7,035 bases of DNA. Origin: Lawsonibacter sp. Lineage in GTDB: Bacteria > Bacillota > Clostridia > Oscillospirales > Oscillospiraceae. Position numbers and translations under genes: made by a program. Under the pieces are notes generated by a model that saw nothing but the letters and a program-made list of their open reading frames with translations, made no database searches and was not told where the DNA came from. The DNA lies in assembly GCA_020025455.1 (NCBI GenBank), contig JAHHSC010000068.1, positions 1-7,035 of the forward strand, written 5' to 3'. Numbering within the stretch: position 1 is the first letter of the stretch; every line of letters starts with the position of its first letter. This document shows, piece by piece, positions 6,301 through 7,035 of the stretch.

Positions 6301-6910
6301 CGGCGTGGACCACGTTCTGGCTTCCGGCGAGGACGTGAACATCTTCGTCTTTGACACCGAGGTGTACTCCAACACGGGCGGACAGGCTTCCAAGGCCTCC
6401 AACATCGGCCAGGTCGCTCAGTTTGCGGCTGCCGGTAAGACCATCGCCAAGAAGAGCCTGGCTGAGATCGCCATGACCTACGGCTACGTCTATGTGGCTC
6501 AGATCTCCATGGGCGCCAACCCCAATCAGGCTCTGAAGGCCATTGCCGAGGCCGAGGCTTACCACGGTCCTTCTCTGATCATCGGCTACGCTCCCTGCGA
6601 GATGCACTCCATCAAGGGCGGCATGTCCAACTGCCAGCTGGAGATGAAGAAGGCTGTCGAGTGCGGCTACTGGAACCTGTTCCGGTTCAACCCCGCTGCC
6701 AAGGAAGAGGGCAAGAACCCCTTCACTCTGGACTCCAAGGCCCCCGCTGGCGGCTATCAGGAGTTCCTGATGAACGAGGCCCGTTACTCCTCTCTGACCC
6801 GCTCCTTCCCCGAGCGCGCCAAGGAGCTGTTCGCTCTGAACGAGGAGACGGCCAAGAAGCGTTACGAGAAGCTGACCCGTATGGTCAAGATGTACGGCGA
6901 AGAAGACTAA
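3359..6910 (+). CDS. nifJ: Pyruvate:ferredoxin (flavodoxin) oxidoreductase, complete
   Basis: A cytoplasmic 1183-residue homodimer-type enzyme that oxidises pyruvate with CoA to acetyl-CoA and CO2 and passes electrons to ferredoxin or flavodoxin, the central step of anaerobic fermentation. The N-terminal pyruvate-binding domain carries Thr31 in YPITPSSP, Glu64 and Arg114, the residues conserved at the active site of the Desulfovibrio africanus enzyme. The ferredoxin-like domain has two 4Fe-4S motifs: Cys696, 699, 702 and 706 (CIQCNQCSYVCP) and Cys753, 756, 759 and 763 (CMGCAVCVNTCP). The C-terminal thiamine pyrophosphate domain has Cys817, Cys820, Cys845 and Cys1092 for the proximal cluster, and GDG at 971-973 through Asn1005 for the cofactor. 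Length fits the family without the extra C-terminal oxygen-protection domain of the Desulfovibrio enzyme. The ribosome binding site is a modest AGGG (3348-3351), seven bases from the ATG. Codons are strongly C-ending, consistent with high expression. It appears monocistronic, with its own promoter, a long leader and a terminator. Confidence 0.97.
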   Translation: MARKFKTMDGNNAAAYVSYAFTEVAGIYPITPSSPMADYVDQWAAQGQKNIFGTTVKVAEMQSEAGAAGTVHGSLNAGALTTTYTASQGLLLMIPNMYKIAGELLPAVFHVSARTVAAQSLNIFGDHSDVMACRQTGFAMLAEGNVQEVMDLAPVAHLAAIKGRVPFINFFDGFRTSHEIQKVAVWDYEDLAEMVDMDAVEAFRARALNPEHPTMRGSHENGDVFFQHREACNPYYDALPEIVEEYMGKINAKLGTDYQLFNYYGAPDADRVIIAMGSICDVAEEVIDYLNANGEKVGLVKVRLYRPFRADKLIAAIPATCKKIAVLDRTKEPGALGDPLYMDVITALSRANITDKVVVGGRYGLGSKDTPPRSVFAVYENLAQDAPKNNFTIGIVDDVTNLSLPEHDVANTAASGTIECKFWGLGGDGTVGANKNSIKIIGDHTDKYVQAYFQYDSKKTGGVTISHLRFGDKPIKSPYYINKADFVACHNPSYVTKDFPMVRDVKPGGVFMINCQWSDEELAHHLSANAKRYIAENNIQLYTINAIDLAREIGMGKRTNTILQSAFFTLAKVMPQADAIQYMKDAATKSYLKKGQDIVDMNHKAIDLGATAFKKVEVPADWKNAVDAPVEHTLAGPAKLVDMVKNILDPVDRMDGDSLPVSAFEKHVDGTFELGAAAYEKRGVAVTVPTWDAAKCIQCNQCSYVCPHATIRPFALTEEEAAQAPASAKIVDVKAGKGKGVYKFSLAVSPLDCMGCAVCVNTCPVNALTMVNQEEELAQQDAFDYMVANVSDKDDMSDLTVKGSQFKKPLLEFSGSCAGCAETSYARLITQLFGDRMYISNATGCSSIWGGPAATSPYTTTAEGKGPAWANSLFEDNAEHGFGMYLGQKTIRARLISKLEQMAAAEQTSAETKALIENFLNTAEDGEANTAATKALIPALEAAAKAGCSLASEVLKEKEYLNKKSVWIFGGDGWAYDIGFGGVDHVLASGEDVNIFVFDTEVYSNTGGQASKASNIGQVAQFAAAGKTIAKKSLAEIAMTYGYVYVAQISMGANPNQALKAIAEAEAYHGPSLIIGYAPCEMHSIKGGMSNCQLEMKKAVECGYWNLFRFNPAAKEEGKNPFTLDSKAPAGGYQEFLMNEARYSSLTRSFPERAKELFALNEETAKKRYEKLTRMVKMYGEED

Positions 6911-6943
6911 TCCGCTCAAACATCGCGACTGCTGAAATAGAAC

Positions 6944-6979
6944 ATCCCGCCAGAGATATGGTTCTCTGGCGGGATTTTT
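6944..6979 (+). terminator. Rho-independent terminator of the PFOR gene
   Basis: ATCCCGCCAGAGA (6944-6956) pairs perfectly with TCTCTGGCGGGAT (6963-6975), a 13-bp stem with a 6-base loop, and a T run follows through 6979. It starts 33 bases after the stop codon and supports a single-gene transcript. Confidence 0.95.
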
Positions 6980-7006
6980 CATTCTTAAGAAAAACATAAG
7001 GAAAGG

Positions 7007-7035
7007 ATGGATGACATAAAGAAGCTCCTATGCTA
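7007..7035 (+). CDS. Possible start of a downstream gene (nine codons visible)
   Basis: After AAGGAAAGG (6998-7006), an ATG at 7007 opens a frame reading MDDIKKLLC up to the window edge. The spacing from AAGGA to the ATG is about four bases, which is short but usable. The nearby ATG at 7011 meets a stop two codons later. Nothing can be said about function, and no clear promoter is visible between the PFOR terminator and this start. Confidence 0.35.

Noticed and set aside
3254..6997. Minus-strand open frame of 1247 codons covering the whole PFOR gene
   Set aside because: It is a mirror of the PFOR coding sequence. The C-ending codon preference of the sense strand removes stop codons from this antisense frame. 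The translation is low-complexity (rich in Gly, Val, Leu, His) with no recognisable domain, and the plus-strand gene has every catalytic motif.

Overview
The window looks like a chromosomal segment from a strictly anaerobic, fairly GC-rich member of the Clostridia, probably an Oscillospiraceae-type gut bacterium of the Flavonifractor/Pseudoflavonifractor kind. This placement is inferred. The evidence is a full-length single-chain pyruvate:ferredoxin oxidoreductase (PFOR) with strongly C-ending codons, AGGAGG-type ribosome binding sites, consensus-like sigma-A promoters, and an ArsR/cation-transport ATPase cassette typical of Clostridia. No species can be named from this sequence alone.

Left edge (1-302, minus strand): the first 78 codons of a secreted protein with a clear signal peptide, its own Shine-Dalgarno sequence and a plausible promoter. 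The rest lies outside the window. A strong hairpin terminator (384-432) separates it from the next operon.

Metal-resistance operon (431-2984, minus strand): a promoter (2956-2984) and a 28-bp ArsR/SmtB-type operator (2923-2950) drive three genes. They are an ArsR/SmtB metal sensor, a free-standing 73-residue heavy-metal-associated (HMA) domain protein, and a 620-residue zinc/cadmium/lead P1B-2 ATPase that lacks the usual N-terminal HMA domain. The last two genes overlap by four bases (ATGA). The likely logic is that metal releases the sensor from the operator. The small HMA protein then binds or delivers metal, and the ATPase pumps it out of the cytoplasm.

Divergent intergenic region (2907-3358): besides the operator and the minus-strand promoter, it holds a good plus-strand promoter (TTTACA, 17 bp, TAAAAT with extended -10). 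This would give the PFOR gene a 5' leader of about 195 nt. The leader carries a perfect 9-bp hairpin, a perfect 12-bp inverted repeat enclosing an AT-rich stem-loop, and a GC-rich hairpin near the ribosome binding site. An 11-bp direct repeat lies just upstream of the promoter. This is the part of the window least explained by known features.

Central metabolism (3359-6910, plus strand): a complete PFOR with all expected thiamine pyrophosphate and iron-sulfur ligands, ended by a textbook terminator (6944-6979). The first nine codons of a possible further plus-strand gene start at 7007.

Most of the window is ordinary. The PFOR leader is the best candidate for something undescribed.
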